From Diadophis punctatus similis (taxonomy: Eukaryota; Chordata; Lepidosauria; Squamata; Dipsadidae), in contig JALIGW010000013.1 in assembly GCA_023053685.1 (NCBI GenBank), forward strand, positions 15,909,501 through 15,973,500: a stretch of DNA of 64,000 nucleotides, read 5' to 3'. Below the pieces are notes generated by a model. That model searched no databases and was not told where the DNA came from. It worked only from the letters and a program-made list of their open reading frames with translations. Made by a program: the position numbers and the translations under genes. Positions 1 to 10,384 of the stretch are shown piece by piece. Position 1 is the first letter of the stretch. The number at the start of each line of letters is the position of its first letter.

Positions 1-605
1 TAGTCTCCATTCTCTTTGGATAAGAAAAATGTCAAACAATCATACTATTACCCCCTTAACTCTGAATATACTTGCACATTCATTAATATTTTTGTTGTCT
101 TGAAATTGCCCACATCATAATGTATTAATTTCATAACTATGTATTGCTTGGCATGAGTCAATGTGGATTAATTAAAGTATCCTAAAACAATTCTAATGAT
201 ATGATATGATATATGATATGTTGTGCCACATACAGTATATTACACAACTGCAACTGAATACCATTTACACAAAATTGACTCAGACTTCCTTCCCATGAAA
301 TTTCAGAATGCAACGTTAAGTTAGAGCAGCCCACCACAGGTGAGAAATGAGAAATTTTATGGGCTGTTGAACACTAAGTATTTTCTCAGTAGGTCAAGGC
401 AAATTTATTTCACATAGAAGTTTTTGTTTTTAGAATATCTCATGAAAATTCCAGAACCTTCTAACTCCCAATGCATCCTGGACTTGCTTTCTGGTGTCAC
501 TACTTTGAGATAGCCTACTATGTGATGGTGTTCTTAGAACAAAAATCACAATTTTGTCCGTCCATCCCCCATAAGAATCCCTTGCCCCTCTAATCTATCA
601 TAATG
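1..605. other. Unique AT-rich DNA
   Basis: No gene, RNA or recognisable repeat is visible. There is a short degenerate ATATG-type run near 197-220. All six frames are broken by frequent stops. Confidence 0.5.
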
Positions 606-613
606 ATCTAGAC

Positions 614-703
614 CAGGAGTGTCTAACCTTGACAACTTGAAGACCTGTGGACTTCAAGTCCCCCAGCCAGCTTCTATTAAATTTGCCAAATTGGATTCCC
701 CTA
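614..703. mobile_element. Short hAT MITE remnant
   Basis: A decayed relative of the palindromic MITEs at 11753, 29802 and 44984: it opens with CAGGAGTGTCTAACCTTG and carries the family's phrase about a trait 'cttgaagacctgtggactt'. Its flanks are ATCTAGAC (606-613) and CTCTAGAC (704-711), a 7/8 target-site duplication. The right half has diverged so the palindrome is now imperfect. Assignment to hAT rests on the 8-bp duplication and CAG start. Confidence 0.6.
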
Positions 704-1611
704 CTCTAGACTTAGCAAATGAACATTAGTACAACTAATTTCCTTTGAATCTTGACCCAAATTTCTGTCAATCATAACATAATAAAAACAAAAATGTACT
801 CACATTCAGATGTTATTGTGTGATTTTTGGCAAGCAGACTTAATAGGATTTTAAACCATCACCTACCAGTGAAGCATACAATTGACTATTATCCCAACTA
901 TCAGAAGCATTCTTCGTGTAGTTTAATACTAGAACAAATTTTCAAATCCACCTCCATAATCTTGATTTTTGAAAAATCTATCATAAATTCAGAGTTCTAC
1001 ATCTTCCCAGGACTACTGTTTTGATTTCAAAGAGTTTTTTTGTTCATCATCCAATACATACTACCATTCACACTTTACTCAAGTCATCCCAAAATCATGA
1101 TTTTAGTTGTCCATAGAGCTTATTAAAGTTTACTCCACAGAAATCGGATGCTGTAAAGTAATATAGCTGTGTTTGCTATTTAAACTTCCCAGATGAAAGA
1201 TGGTTTATAAATGCTAAACAAACAAATAAGGTTAAATTTCTGGTTTAATATTTCCTTATAAAATTGAAGCATATATGTTTATTGAAGTGAGTAAAATATT
1301 TTAATCAATATATTAACGTTCACAATATGATTTAGAAAAAAAGTTTCTGAGAATAGTAGGCACCTGTCTCTTTCAACGTTACTATTTTAGAAGCTATCAT
1401 GCTGCAAGGAAAAATCTAGCTTTTAGCACTGGCTTCAATTCCATTTCCAAGAAAATGTAATAATGCTCCTAGAGCATTAGAAAATAAAATAGAACTAGTT
1501 TATGCTCAAAACTCAGTCCTTTCTCTAAACTGCCCTGGCTACTTTAGCATGCATTCACTCAATCAATCTGCTGATCATTTTTCAGGGTGTGTAACAATCT
1601 TTTTTTTTTTA
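704..1611. other. Unique AT-rich DNA
   Basis: No gene or repeat recognised. ORFs are short and have no family resemblance. A T10 run at 1601-1610 directly precedes the SINE. Confidence 0.5.
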
Positions 1612-1861
1612 GAGCCAAGGTGGCGCAGCGGTTAGAGGCAGTACAACAGGCCACTTTAGCTGACTGTGATCTGCAGGTCAGCAGTTCAAATCTCAGCGGC
1701 TCAAGGTTGACTCAGCCTTCCATCCTTCCGAGGTAGGTAAAATGAGGACCCAGATTGTTGGGGGCAATGTATACACATTGCTTAATGGTGTAAACCGCTT
1801 AGAGAGTGTTTGCACTGTGAGGCGGTATATAAATCTCACAAATAAATAAAATAAATAAATA
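1612..1861 (+). mobile_element. Squamate tRNA-derived SINE (Sauria type)
   Basis: The head keeps tRNA-like pol III promoter parts: an A-box-like TGGCGCAGCGGTTAGAGG and a B box GTTCAAATCTC. The conserved body follows (GGCTCAAGGTTGACTCAGCC, then AAAATGAGGACCCAGATTG), and the tail is an AAATAAATA repeat. Sauria SINEs are mobilised in trans by Bov-B LINEs, of which pieces lie at 13.6 and 25.9 kb. No clear target-site duplication is seen. Near-full length and well preserved. Confidence 0.85.
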
Positions 1862-1947
1862 GCCAGAAAAATTAATCTTGCTACCATTCAGATTAGTCAC
1901 ATCTCCAAATAATTTAAACATGTTAAAATTCACCTGTTCATTCTGCA

Positions 1948-1950
<3 letters not shown>

Positions 1951-2000
<50 letters not shown>
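1951..2000. repeat. (CA)25 microsatellite
   Basis: A perfect CA run of 25 units. Confidence 0.98.
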
Positions 2001-2001
<1 letters not shown>

Positions 2002-2154
2002 TAACACACTATCCAATTAAGTCCTTAGTTAGGAGAAAACATATGCTCTGTTTCTGTAAGATACAAACAAAATGAAATCCCTGATATCCCATTCTGAAAT
2101 TTCTCCTCATTACAAATACCACCTTTTCTGATATGAAAACAAAGGTGTGTATTA

Positions 2155-2158
<4 letters not shown>

Positions 2159-2230
<72 letters not shown>
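2159..2230. repeat. (GA)n microsatellite
   Basis: About 36 GA units, interrupted once by two GGGA units near 2193-2200. Confidence 0.97.
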
Positions 2231-2232
<2 letters not shown>

Positions 2233-4507
2233 CCTTGAAGTTTAATTGCTTTCCTGAATTACATATTTCATATGATTATGTCTAAGTAATATTACATATT
2301 GTGAGATAATGTTGTAGGCTTTAAATAAGATGATGTTTTGTGATGCATATTTCAAGGAGAAATGATAATTGTTTTATTTCTACTTGTTTTGATGTTTATC
2401 TGCATATATTTTCCAATACTTCATGGTTGCCTCCAAGGAAATTTTTAATCTAAGCCTGCTAGCTTTTTTGTCATTTATTGTCTATGTGAATAAAGTTCAT
2501 GATTTGGAATTTCACTTGTCTTGTATTGTCTGACTCTGTAATAGTGTTTTTGGCCTTTTCTTTTTGGTACGTAGAATAACATGCATAAAGTAAAACAAAA
2601 TTCTATCTGCCAAATATAAGAATATATTGGCAGACAGGCTAGAAAGATACGAAGGCGGGAGGCCCGGGTACTTTTTATGGACCTATTTTAGGAAAGCACA
2701 ATGAATTATGCATGAATTTTCACATAAAGCTATGAAATCTTTTGGGTTAATACTACAGTGTTCACAAACTAGAAAAGAAAGAAGGAAAGAATGAAATGGC
2801 CATTAACAGCGTCCCTTTGAAATGCCTGTGAGTTGCACAGTATTGTGTTCTTAATGTTCATTTCACATGGGGTTACTATTCCTTAAATGTGGCCTCTTGT
2901 GATTGAAGTTGGTGTCATGCTACATAAAGGTTTTTGTTAAGATGACAATGCCAACAAGTATGAGAAATCTTCTTACTTTTATAAGTGATTTCCTGTTGAT
3001 GGCATCACCACTTTTGCTACAAGGAGAATGCCAGTCATGAATGTTTCATTTGCTATAGATAGGAAGCACAGCAAAAATTTCCTCTTCCTGGTGTTGTGGT
3101 AGGTAACCAAAATGTAAACAATATTTATATGGGGAATGTACCTTATCCAGTTTATCCTGTATACAAACACTTATTGTTTGGAAACTTACCACAGTAAGAA
3201 GAAGTAGGTTTTTTGTTGATGTTATTAAATTTTAACAATCTTTGCTCAAATCTTCAAAGTGTTCCTTGTTGGCTCACTGAAATAATTGAATGACTCTTGA
3301 GTTGTTTAACAGAAGACATCTTAGCTTTCTTTCATTACCCAGCCCATAGCTTCTTTTCTATTCCCATGAAATCCCTGTACGTACTTTACAAGCCTTCCTG
3401 AACAAGCTTGCGTCGAACTCTCACCAAGCTCTTAACACAATTTGAATACGAAAGAGATACTGAATAAAAAGCTTTAATCTCTTGTCAGCTTTTTTTCTTC
3501 TTTTTTTCCCCTTTTCTTTTCTTCATCTCCCTCTCTTCCAGGAATTTTCTATATGTAAGGGAATACTTTCTAGGTAAAGAATGCTAGTGTAATGCTCCAG
3601 AAAGGCAACCAATCTGAAGGAAATTGAAAGGCCAAGAGTATCAAGCTTTTCAGTAGCAGTTTAAGCTATATTTGTGGAAGGATACCCAAGTGCCTGCTTT
3701 TCATTTTGGGCTTGCAGGTGAAATATTAGAAGGAAGAAAGAGAGTGCCCTTTTAACAAAATGATTCAATCAACAAGCGAGTTAAAGCAGTATCCAGTGTG
3801 TCCTGAACCTCAAATACATTGGTCCTTTTTCTTGAGTTACTACTGGAGCTGCTTTGAAAGGCCTTTCTGTTCTCGGGTCTCTTGTCAGTTTGAATGCCAG
3901 GAAATGAGACCCTTTTGTGAGATTAATTAATTGCAGGAGCTGATCGGCCCCAGTCCAATCACCATGCAACCGAGCTGTAATTGCTACTTTGTGGAAAGGA
4001 ATGAAAAAGTTTTGGTTGCAGTTTAAGAAGAGGGTTTAAGGAAAGGTCTTTGAACTAAAGGTCTCAGTGCACTGGATTAAGGCGAGCAGCAAGAAGGCCT
4101 TTGAAGTTGGCTAAGAGGTTTTGGAGGAGAAAAAAGTTGGGTGGCAAATGGGAGTTGGCAGCATCAAAAGACCCAGCATCCTCTCCACCCCACTTCCTCA
4201 CCTGCTTGCTCTCAGAACATGAAGGAGGCTGGAAGCATCATTTTCTGGAACAGTCACTTTAATGAAACTGTTTTTGTTAAATTATACTGTGGTACCCTTC
4301 TTGGGTGAAGCCATTCACACATCTCTAGGCTCAACTCAGTTAAATATGCAAATAGATATTGGATAATTTGGAGCACACAAAATTCAGAAATAAATACTCT
4401 TGTCTAGTTGCAGATGGGATACCTATGAAACCTAAGAAATCTGACTTATTTTGCCTTTGCTTGAGCCACTGCTTCTGTTTAACAATCTAATATTTTTCTA
4501 GATGTGT
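2231..4507. other. Unique AT-rich DNA
   Basis: No coding region or mobile element recognised over 2.3 kb. The block at about 3280-4240 is less AT-rich and free of simple repeats, so it could hold conserved non-coding sequence; nothing in it proves that. Confidence 0.45.
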
Positions 4508-4642
<135 letters not shown>

Positions 4643-5732
4643 TAGCAATGTATCAAGTTTCTTACCCAAATTCTAATGGTTTGCAACATGAGATTCAGCT
4701 AGATTGGTTAAGTATAGGTGGGTTCAGATGATTTAAATCCACAAGCAAGCTTTTTTTTCCAGAAATCAGAACTTTATATAATTTACTGGCTTTTTAAAAG
4801 TTGCATTCCATCCCCTTTGCTCTTTCTAACCTCTCTTTTTATTATTATGATTATTAAAGAAATTGGTTTTAATTACTGCAGAAAAAAGCATAGGGTTCTG
4901 GTAAAAATGGAATATAAGAATGAAATAATACAAGTTATGTAAATATTGGAAGCCCTTACACAAATATTGATTTGGAATATTTGATACTAAATAACCTGAG
5001 CTTGTTAAACTTTGAGAATTAGTGGATCTGGCTATTACTAGATATAGCTAGGTTCACGCAGTGCAAATATTTATATTTTATTGTGTGTGTACAAATCCCT
5101 GAACACATTGAAATTTAATGCAGAAACAAAACAGTGAGAACTATGTAATTTGCTGAATTCCTACTTTCCAAACACAACTAATATTGGGAGAAAAATTATA
5201 CAACCAAAGGATTTGACAAACTTAAATTCAGATGATTCCAATGGATGTATCTAAACATGAGTGCCTTAGTTGAATCCTAACAAAATATCAATTATGTGGG
5301 CTGTCAGAACTGTGTGTATGTGTGTGTGTGTGTGTGTGTGCATGTGTGTGTGTGTTTCTGTCTTAGATGAAACCTTCACTGAAGGAATGAAGGCACAGGC
5401 TAAGGGTAAACTAATTGAGCCTGGTTTCTTTAGACTTAATATGCAGACCTTATCATGGCATAAATGACAATAATGAACCAGATCCATGGCATTCATTTTT
5501 TCTTGGCTAAAAAAAGTTTGTACATTGAGTACAAATTATTTAATGTACATTAAGAAAATTCATGTACAAGATCAGCCTATATGGAGGAAATTATTTTAAA
5601 CTTACATTACCTGTACTAGGAACTGCTAAACTAGATCAATAAACTTGTGATATAAAATATGCATCTAAAATAGGTATAACAATTACATGTCTTTTGGATT
5701 TATTACAAGATTTACTTGGCAGAGAACAAAAG
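4643..5732. other. Unique DNA with a TG array
   Basis: No gene recognised. A (TG)n run with two interruptions lies at about 5311-5356. The remainder is AT-rich with stops in all frames. Confidence 0.5.
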
Positions 5733-5740
5733 GAATAGAG

Positions 5741-6174
5741 CAGTGATGGCGAACCTTTTTTCCCTCGGGTGCCAAAAGCGTGTGCGCATGCGCTATCATG
5801 CACATGTGAGTGCCCACACCCATAATTCAATGCTTGGGGAGGGCGAAAACGGCTTTCCCCGCCCCCCGCAGAGGCCCTCTGGAGGCCAGAAACGGACAAT
5901 TTTCCAACTTCCGGTGGTCCCAGTAGGCCCGTTTTTCGCCCTCCCGAGGCTCCCGAGGCTTCCCTGGAGCCTGGGGAGGGCAAAAACGCCCCCCCTGCCC
6001 CGCCGGAGGCCATACGGAAACCTAAAATGCCCTCCCAGAGCCTCCGCGCGAGCCGAAAATCAACTGGCTGGCGCGCACATGCGTGCTGGAGCTGAGCTAG
6101 GGCAACAGCTCGCGTGCCAGCAGATATGGCTCCGCGTGCCATCACTGGAATAGAGTATAGGTTCGCCATCACTG
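5741..6174. mobile_element. Non-autonomous hAT element, CAGTGATGGC family
   Basis: GC-rich 434-bp element. The ends are CAGTGATGGCGAACC and the inverse GGTTCGCCATCACTG, flanked by the perfect 8-bp duplication GAATAGAG at 5733-5740 and 6175-6182. The body carries the family's 'gtgccaaaag' and 'cccacacccataattcaatg' phrases, shared with the copies at 29961 and 51871. It encodes no transposase; the 145- and 214-codon frames across it are GC-rich coincidences. The right end has an extra 27-bp tandem copy that includes a third GAATAGAG at 6148-6155. Confidence 0.88.
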
Positions 6175-6182
6175 GAATAGAG

Positions 6183-6617
6183 TATTGGAGTATTGCAAGC
6201 CGAAGCACACAAACACAATTGCTTGAATAGAATTCTGCTTGGTATGTAAATAGGTAGTTCCCATTTGAATAGATACTCATGATCTACCTCTTTTGCCTTG
6301 TATTTTTAAAATCTAAAGGTGTTTGTTTGTTTGTTTTCTGTAGCATTGTTACACTGGAGGCTTTAATTTAATTCATAATGGCTTCAGAAAATGTTTTAGC
6401 TTAAAGTTATGGTTCTAGGCCGCAGGACCTGTGAACCAGACATGACAGCCCTTGGAGGAAAAAATATTTTCTAAAGGCTTTGAGAAGAGGTGACATTGCA
6501 GGGTTCTGCTATTCTCCTTTGGGAGTGATCAAGGTGCTCTTGCCCAGAAGTTTTTTGCAAATTTTATGTCAGATGCATAGCCTATTTCTGCACAGCATGT
6601 TCATATTATATGAGCTA
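6183..6617. other. Unique DNA
   Basis: No gene or repeat recognised, apart from a short TTTG run at about 6320-6335. Confidence 0.5.
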
Positions 6618-6710
6618 GTCTTTCTTAAGGTGACCAGACGTCCCGATTTTGGCGGGACAGACCCGCTTTTTAATGATTTGTCCCGCGTCCCGCCCATCCT
6701 CTAAAAAGTC

Positions 6711-6759
6711 CCGATTTTTGGAAAGAATGCACGACTAGGGCATTCTTTCCAAAAATCGG
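6711..6759. repeat. Perfect 20-bp hairpin
   Basis: The arms 6711-6730 and 6740-6759 (core GGAAAGAATGC) are exact reverse complements around the 9-nt loop ACGACTAGG. The hairpin lies just inside the left end of the hAT nest and is probably a subterminal structure of that MITE. Confidence 0.95.
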
Positions 6760-6841
6760 CCTGAAAGGGGGACGTGCGAGATTGGGGGGGAGTTAAAACT
6801 CCGGGAAGGCAGCCATGTCGAGCTCCGTGGTGGCCAAATCG

Positions 6842-6904
6842 TGGCGCATGCGCCAAATGTCACGCATTGGATGATTGCAAGTGGTGCATTGCAATCATCC
6901 AATG
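6842..6904. repeat. Palindrome plus 16-bp hairpin
   Basis: 6842-6855 is the perfect palindrome TGGCGCATGCGCCA. Arms 6865-6880 and 6889-6904 (CATTGGATGATTGCAA and its complement) pair around the loop GTGGTGCA. A shorter outer pairing of GTCAC with GTGAC follows, with a bulge. Confidence 0.93.
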
Positions 6905-7432
6905 GACAGGAAATGTGACACTTTTCTGCCCGGCGAGCGGGACTGCAGTGCGCGCCGAAGGAAAGCCGGAAGACGGCACCGAGCGCCCAAGGCTCTCCAG
7001 GCAGCGGCAGGCGACAGCGGGCGCCGGCCGAGTCCTCTCACGGGCAGCCGCGCCGACCCTGTCTCCACCGAGGAGGAGAGGGAAAGGGAAGCGTCCCCTG
7101 CCGTCCCGTCCGAGAGCCGCCGAGGGCTAAATCGCCGCCTTTCTCCTCCTCCTCCTCCCCCGGCTGGGCTGATGGCTGCCCGTCTTCCAGGAGCCTCGGT
7201 AGGTTGGTGGCTGCTGGATCTTCTTCAGCCAGCCCTCTCCACAGCCACGAAGGAACAAAGAAAGGAAGGAGGAAGTCGTAGTCGTCGTCCGGCACCGCCG
7301 CCTTCGCCATGGCTGGACACGCCGCTGCTGCCCTGCGGGCGAGGCAGTGGCGGCGGTCGGGGCTCACCTGCGAGGCAGGTGCCGGCAGGATTAACGCGCA
7401 TGAGAGGGAAGGAGAGCGCGCTACTGCCACCG

Positions 7433-8164
7433 CTGAAACTTCCAAGCTGGGCGGGAGCTCAAAAACGCCCGCTGCTGCATCCCTGCCATTCTCCCTGCCA
7501 TTCAAGCGGCCGAAGGAGCCCCGGAGCGCCGACGTTGCCCTCCGTCTCGGTCTCCTGCCGCCACCGCCAGCTGCAGCCTTCCCAGCAGGTGGGCGCGCGT
7601 GGAAGGGGTCGCGGAGCAGAGGCGCCCGGCGGTTTAAGGCAAGAGGCGGGCGGGAGATGCGGGCAGGAGCTTGCTTCCGCCGATGCCACTTCTGGCATCC
7701 CTGCGCCTCTCGCACCACTCGCCGGGTGTCTCTGCTCCGCGATCCCTCCCCTGTGCGCCCACCTGCTGGGAAGGCTGCAGCTGGCGGTGGCGGCAGGAGA
7801 CCAAGAAGGAGGGCAGCTGCAGCCTTCCCAGCAGGTGGGCGCGCAGGGGAGGGATCGCGGAGCAGAGACACCCGGCGAGCGGTGCGAGAGGCGCAGGGAT
7901 GCCAGAAGTGGCATCGGCGGAAGCAAGCTCCTGCCCGCATCTCCCGCCCGCCTCTTGCCTTAAACTGCCGGGCGCCTCTGCTCCGCGACCCCTTCCACGC
8001 GCGCCCACCTGCTGGGAAGGCTGCAGCTGGCGGTGGCGGCAGGAGACCGAGACGGAGGGCAACGTCGGCGCTCCGGGGCTCCTTCGGCCGCTTGAATGGC
8101 AGGGAGAATGGCAGGGATGCAGCAGCGGGCGTTTTTGAGCTCCCGCCCGGCTTGGAAGTTTCAG
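7433..8164. repeat. Large palindrome, 351-bp arms
   Basis: Left arm 7433-7783 and right arm 7814-8164 are equal in length and inverse complements with only a few transitions in the parts compared (for example at the CACCACTCG/CACCGCTCG position), so about 99% identical. The spacer is 30 bp. Each arm itself holds a diverged inverted repeat. An approximately 80-bp module containing CAGCTGCAGCCTTCCCAGC therefore occurs four times in alternating orientation. GC content is far above the surroundings. Long frames on both strands (up to 362 codons) are products of the GC bias and symmetry, not genes. Confidence 0.93.
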
Positions 8165-8168
8165 TACC

Positions 8169-8245
8169 CGGCGTATAAGACGACCCCTGACTTTTGAAAA
8201 GATTTTCAAGGGGTAAAAAGTCATCTTATACGCCGATACATACGG
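8169..8245 (-). mobile_element. Terminus of a TA-type MITE with subterminal hairpin
   Basis: Contains GGCGTATAAGACGAC and, inverted 45 bp later, GTCATCTTATACGCC, so it folds into a hairpin. On the minus strand it begins CCGTATGTATC next to a TA (8246-8247). The same layout (TA, CCNT, then an ATAAGNC hairpin) is seen at 11287, 35625, 57917 and 62558. The adjoining palindrome is probably the body of this element. Confidence 0.6.
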
Positions 8246-8437
8246 TAGATAGATAGATAGATAGATAGATGATAGGTAGATAGATATGGATGGAGAGAGA
8301 GATAAAGAGATGGAAAGGGAGAGATGAGAGAGAGAGAGAAGATAGATTGATAGATGATAGATGATAGATAGATGATAGGTAGATAGATATGGATGGAGAG
8401 AGAGATAAAGAGATGGAAAGGGAGAGATGAGAGAGAG

Positions 8438-8518
<81 letters not shown>

Positions 8519-8794
8519 GATAGGTAGATATGGATGGAGAGAGAGAGATAAAGAGATGGAAAGGGAGAGATGAGAGAGAGAGAGAAGATAGATAGATTGA
8601 TAGATAGGTAGATAGGTAGATAGGTAGATATGGATGGAGAGAGAGAAATAAAGAGATGGAAAGGGAGAGATGAGAGAGAGAGAAGATAGATAGATAGATG
8701 ATAGATAGGTAGGTAGGTAGGTAGATAGATATGGATGGAGAGAGAGAGATAAAGAGATGGAAAGGGAGAGATGAGAGAGAGAAGATAGATAGAT

Positions 8795-8873
<79 letters not shown>

Positions 8874-8966
8874 GATAGGTAGGTAGGTAGGTAGATAGAT
8901 AGATATGGATGGAGAGAGAGAGAAAGAGATGGAAAGGGAGAGATGAGAGAGAGAAGATAGATAGAT

Positions 8967-9057
<91 letters not shown>

Positions 9058-9145
9058 GATAGGTAGGTAGGTAGGTAGATAGATAGATATGGATGGAGAG
9101 AGAGAGAAAGAGATGGAAAGGGAGAGATGAGAGGGAGAGAGAGAG

Positions 9146-9228
<83 letters not shown>

Positions 9229-9338
9229 GTAGGTAGGTAGGTAGGTAGGTAGGTAGGTAGGTAGGTAGATAGATATGGATGGAGAGAGAGAGATAAAGAG
9301 ATGGAAAGGGAGAGATGAGAGAGAGAAGATAGATAGAT

Positions 9339-9417
<79 letters not shown>

Positions 9418-9505
9418 GATAGGTAGGTAGGTAGGTAGATAGATAGATATGGATGGAGAGAGAGAGAAAGAGATGGAAAGGGAGAGATGAGAGGGAGAGA
9501 GAGAG

Positions 9506-9574
<69 letters not shown>

Positions 9575-9672
9575 GATAGATAGGTAGGTAGGTAGGTAGG
9601 TAGGTAGATAGATATGGATGGAGAGAGAGAGAGAAAGAGATGGAAAGGGAGAGATGAGAGGGAGAGAGAGAG

Positions 9673-9741
<69 letters not shown>

Positions 9742-9860
9742 GATAAATAGTTAAATAGATAGACAGACAAACAGACAGACAGACAATATGGATGGAGAGA
9801 GCGAGATAAAGAGATGGAAAGGGAGAGATGAGAGGGAGGGGGAGAGAGAGAGAGAGTAAA
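8246..9860. repeat. Higher-order GATA satellite
   Basis: Blocks of (GATA)n and (GGTA)n alternate with a GA-rich segment that opens ATGGATGGAGAGAGAG and continues to GATGGAAAGGGAGAGATGAG. That segment starts at 8286, 8389, 8530, 8630, 8731, 8905, 9089, 9275, 9449, 9614 and 9788. Spacing is about 100 or 140 bp in the first half and 165-186 bp in the second, because the GATA block is longer there. The minus strand reads as a 514-codon frame of Ser/Ile/Tyr/Leu repeats, which is an artefact. GATA/GACA arrays recall the Bkm satellite known from snakes. Confidence 0.95.
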
Positions 9861-9861
9861 G

Positions 9862-10046
9862 GGTTTTGTGGTTTCCAGTTCTCTGTCCTAATGACTGGCT
9901 GGGTGTGCGTGGCTAGGGGGGGTCATGTGACTGGGTGGGTGTGAGTGATGTCAAGTTGGCCACGCCTACCCAGGTTTTGTGGCTCTCTGTGGTTTTTTTT
10001 CTGTGGGAAACGGGTCCAAATGGCTCTTTGAGTTTGCCGACCCCTG
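9862..10046 (+). mobile_element. 3' part of a hAT element (CAGGGGTC family)
   Basis: Shares TTTCTGTGGGAAACGG, AAATGGCTCTTTGAG and the end GCCGACCCCTG with the complete element at 12694-13067. The 5' half is missing; the GATA satellite stands in its place. Confidence 0.75.
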
Positions 10047-10104
10047 GTTTACTCAGATTGGCCAAGTTTACCCAGCCAAATCCCTCCAAGAACTAATAGC
10101 TGCA

Positions 10105-10131
10105 TAAAAAAGAAAGAAAGAAAGAAAGAAA

Positions 10132-10227
<96 letters not shown>

Positions 10228-10230
10228 AAA
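10105..10230. repeat. (GAAA)n microsatellite
   Basis: About 31 units with one AAAA interruption. It abuts the L2-type tail that follows. Confidence 0.96.
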
Positions 10231-10305
10231 GGCTGTATGGCTGCCCTGAGTCCTACGGGAGTGGGGCGGCATACAAAAATGACCAAAAATAAATAAATAA
10301 ATAAT
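10231..10305 (+). mobile_element. L2-type LINE 3' end
   Basis: Contains GCCCTGAGTCCTACGGGAGT and GGGCGGCATACAAA followed by an AAATAAATA tail. The same closing block ends the full L2-type copy at 61447-61516. Only the last 75 bp were inserted, or survive. Confidence 0.75.
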
Positions 10306-10384
10306 TTTAAATCAGGAACCCACCCACCCCGGTCAATGGTGTCCCTCTTTACCAATGTTAAAATCTGGTCACCTTAGTCTTTCT

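Larger units (their letters stand above)
6626..10376. mobile_element. hAT element expanded into a 3.75-kb nest
   Basis: The outer ends are a perfect 13-bp inverted repeat, TAAGGTGACCAGA (6626-6638) and its complement (10364-10376). They are flanked by the perfect 8-bp duplication GTCTTTCT at 6618-6625 and 10377-10384, the length typical of hAT insertions. The outermost 80-100 bp at each side read as one short GGTGACCAG-type MITE. Everything between looks like later growth: hairpins at 6711 and 6865, a GC-rich block, a 732-bp palindrome, a TA-type MITE end, a GATA satellite, a second hAT's 3' end, a GAAA array and an L2 3' tail. No transposase is encoded. Confidence 0.85.

Noticed and set aside
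1612..1700. tRNA gene (also at 13354, 29359, 30583)
   Set aside because: A- and B-box-like sequence is present, but it continues into the SINE body and no complete cloverleaf with a 3' acceptor stem is seen.
5636..6280. 145- and 214-codon overlapping ORFs
   Set aside because: They lie across a GC-rich hAT MITE, on opposite strands, and run over its terminal repeats.
6875..8224. Several 155-362 codon ORFs on both strands
   Set aside because: They overlap each other in all frames within a GC-rich palindrome. The symmetry makes the same peptides appear on both strands, and none resembles a known domain.
8226..9770. 514-codon minus-strand ORF
   Set aside because: It is the translation of the GATA/GA satellite (Ser-Ile-Tyr-Leu repeats) and has no domain.
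8246..9860. CRISPR array
   Set aside because: The evenly spaced repeats are low-complexity and the spacers are GATA repeats; the context is a vertebrate genome.
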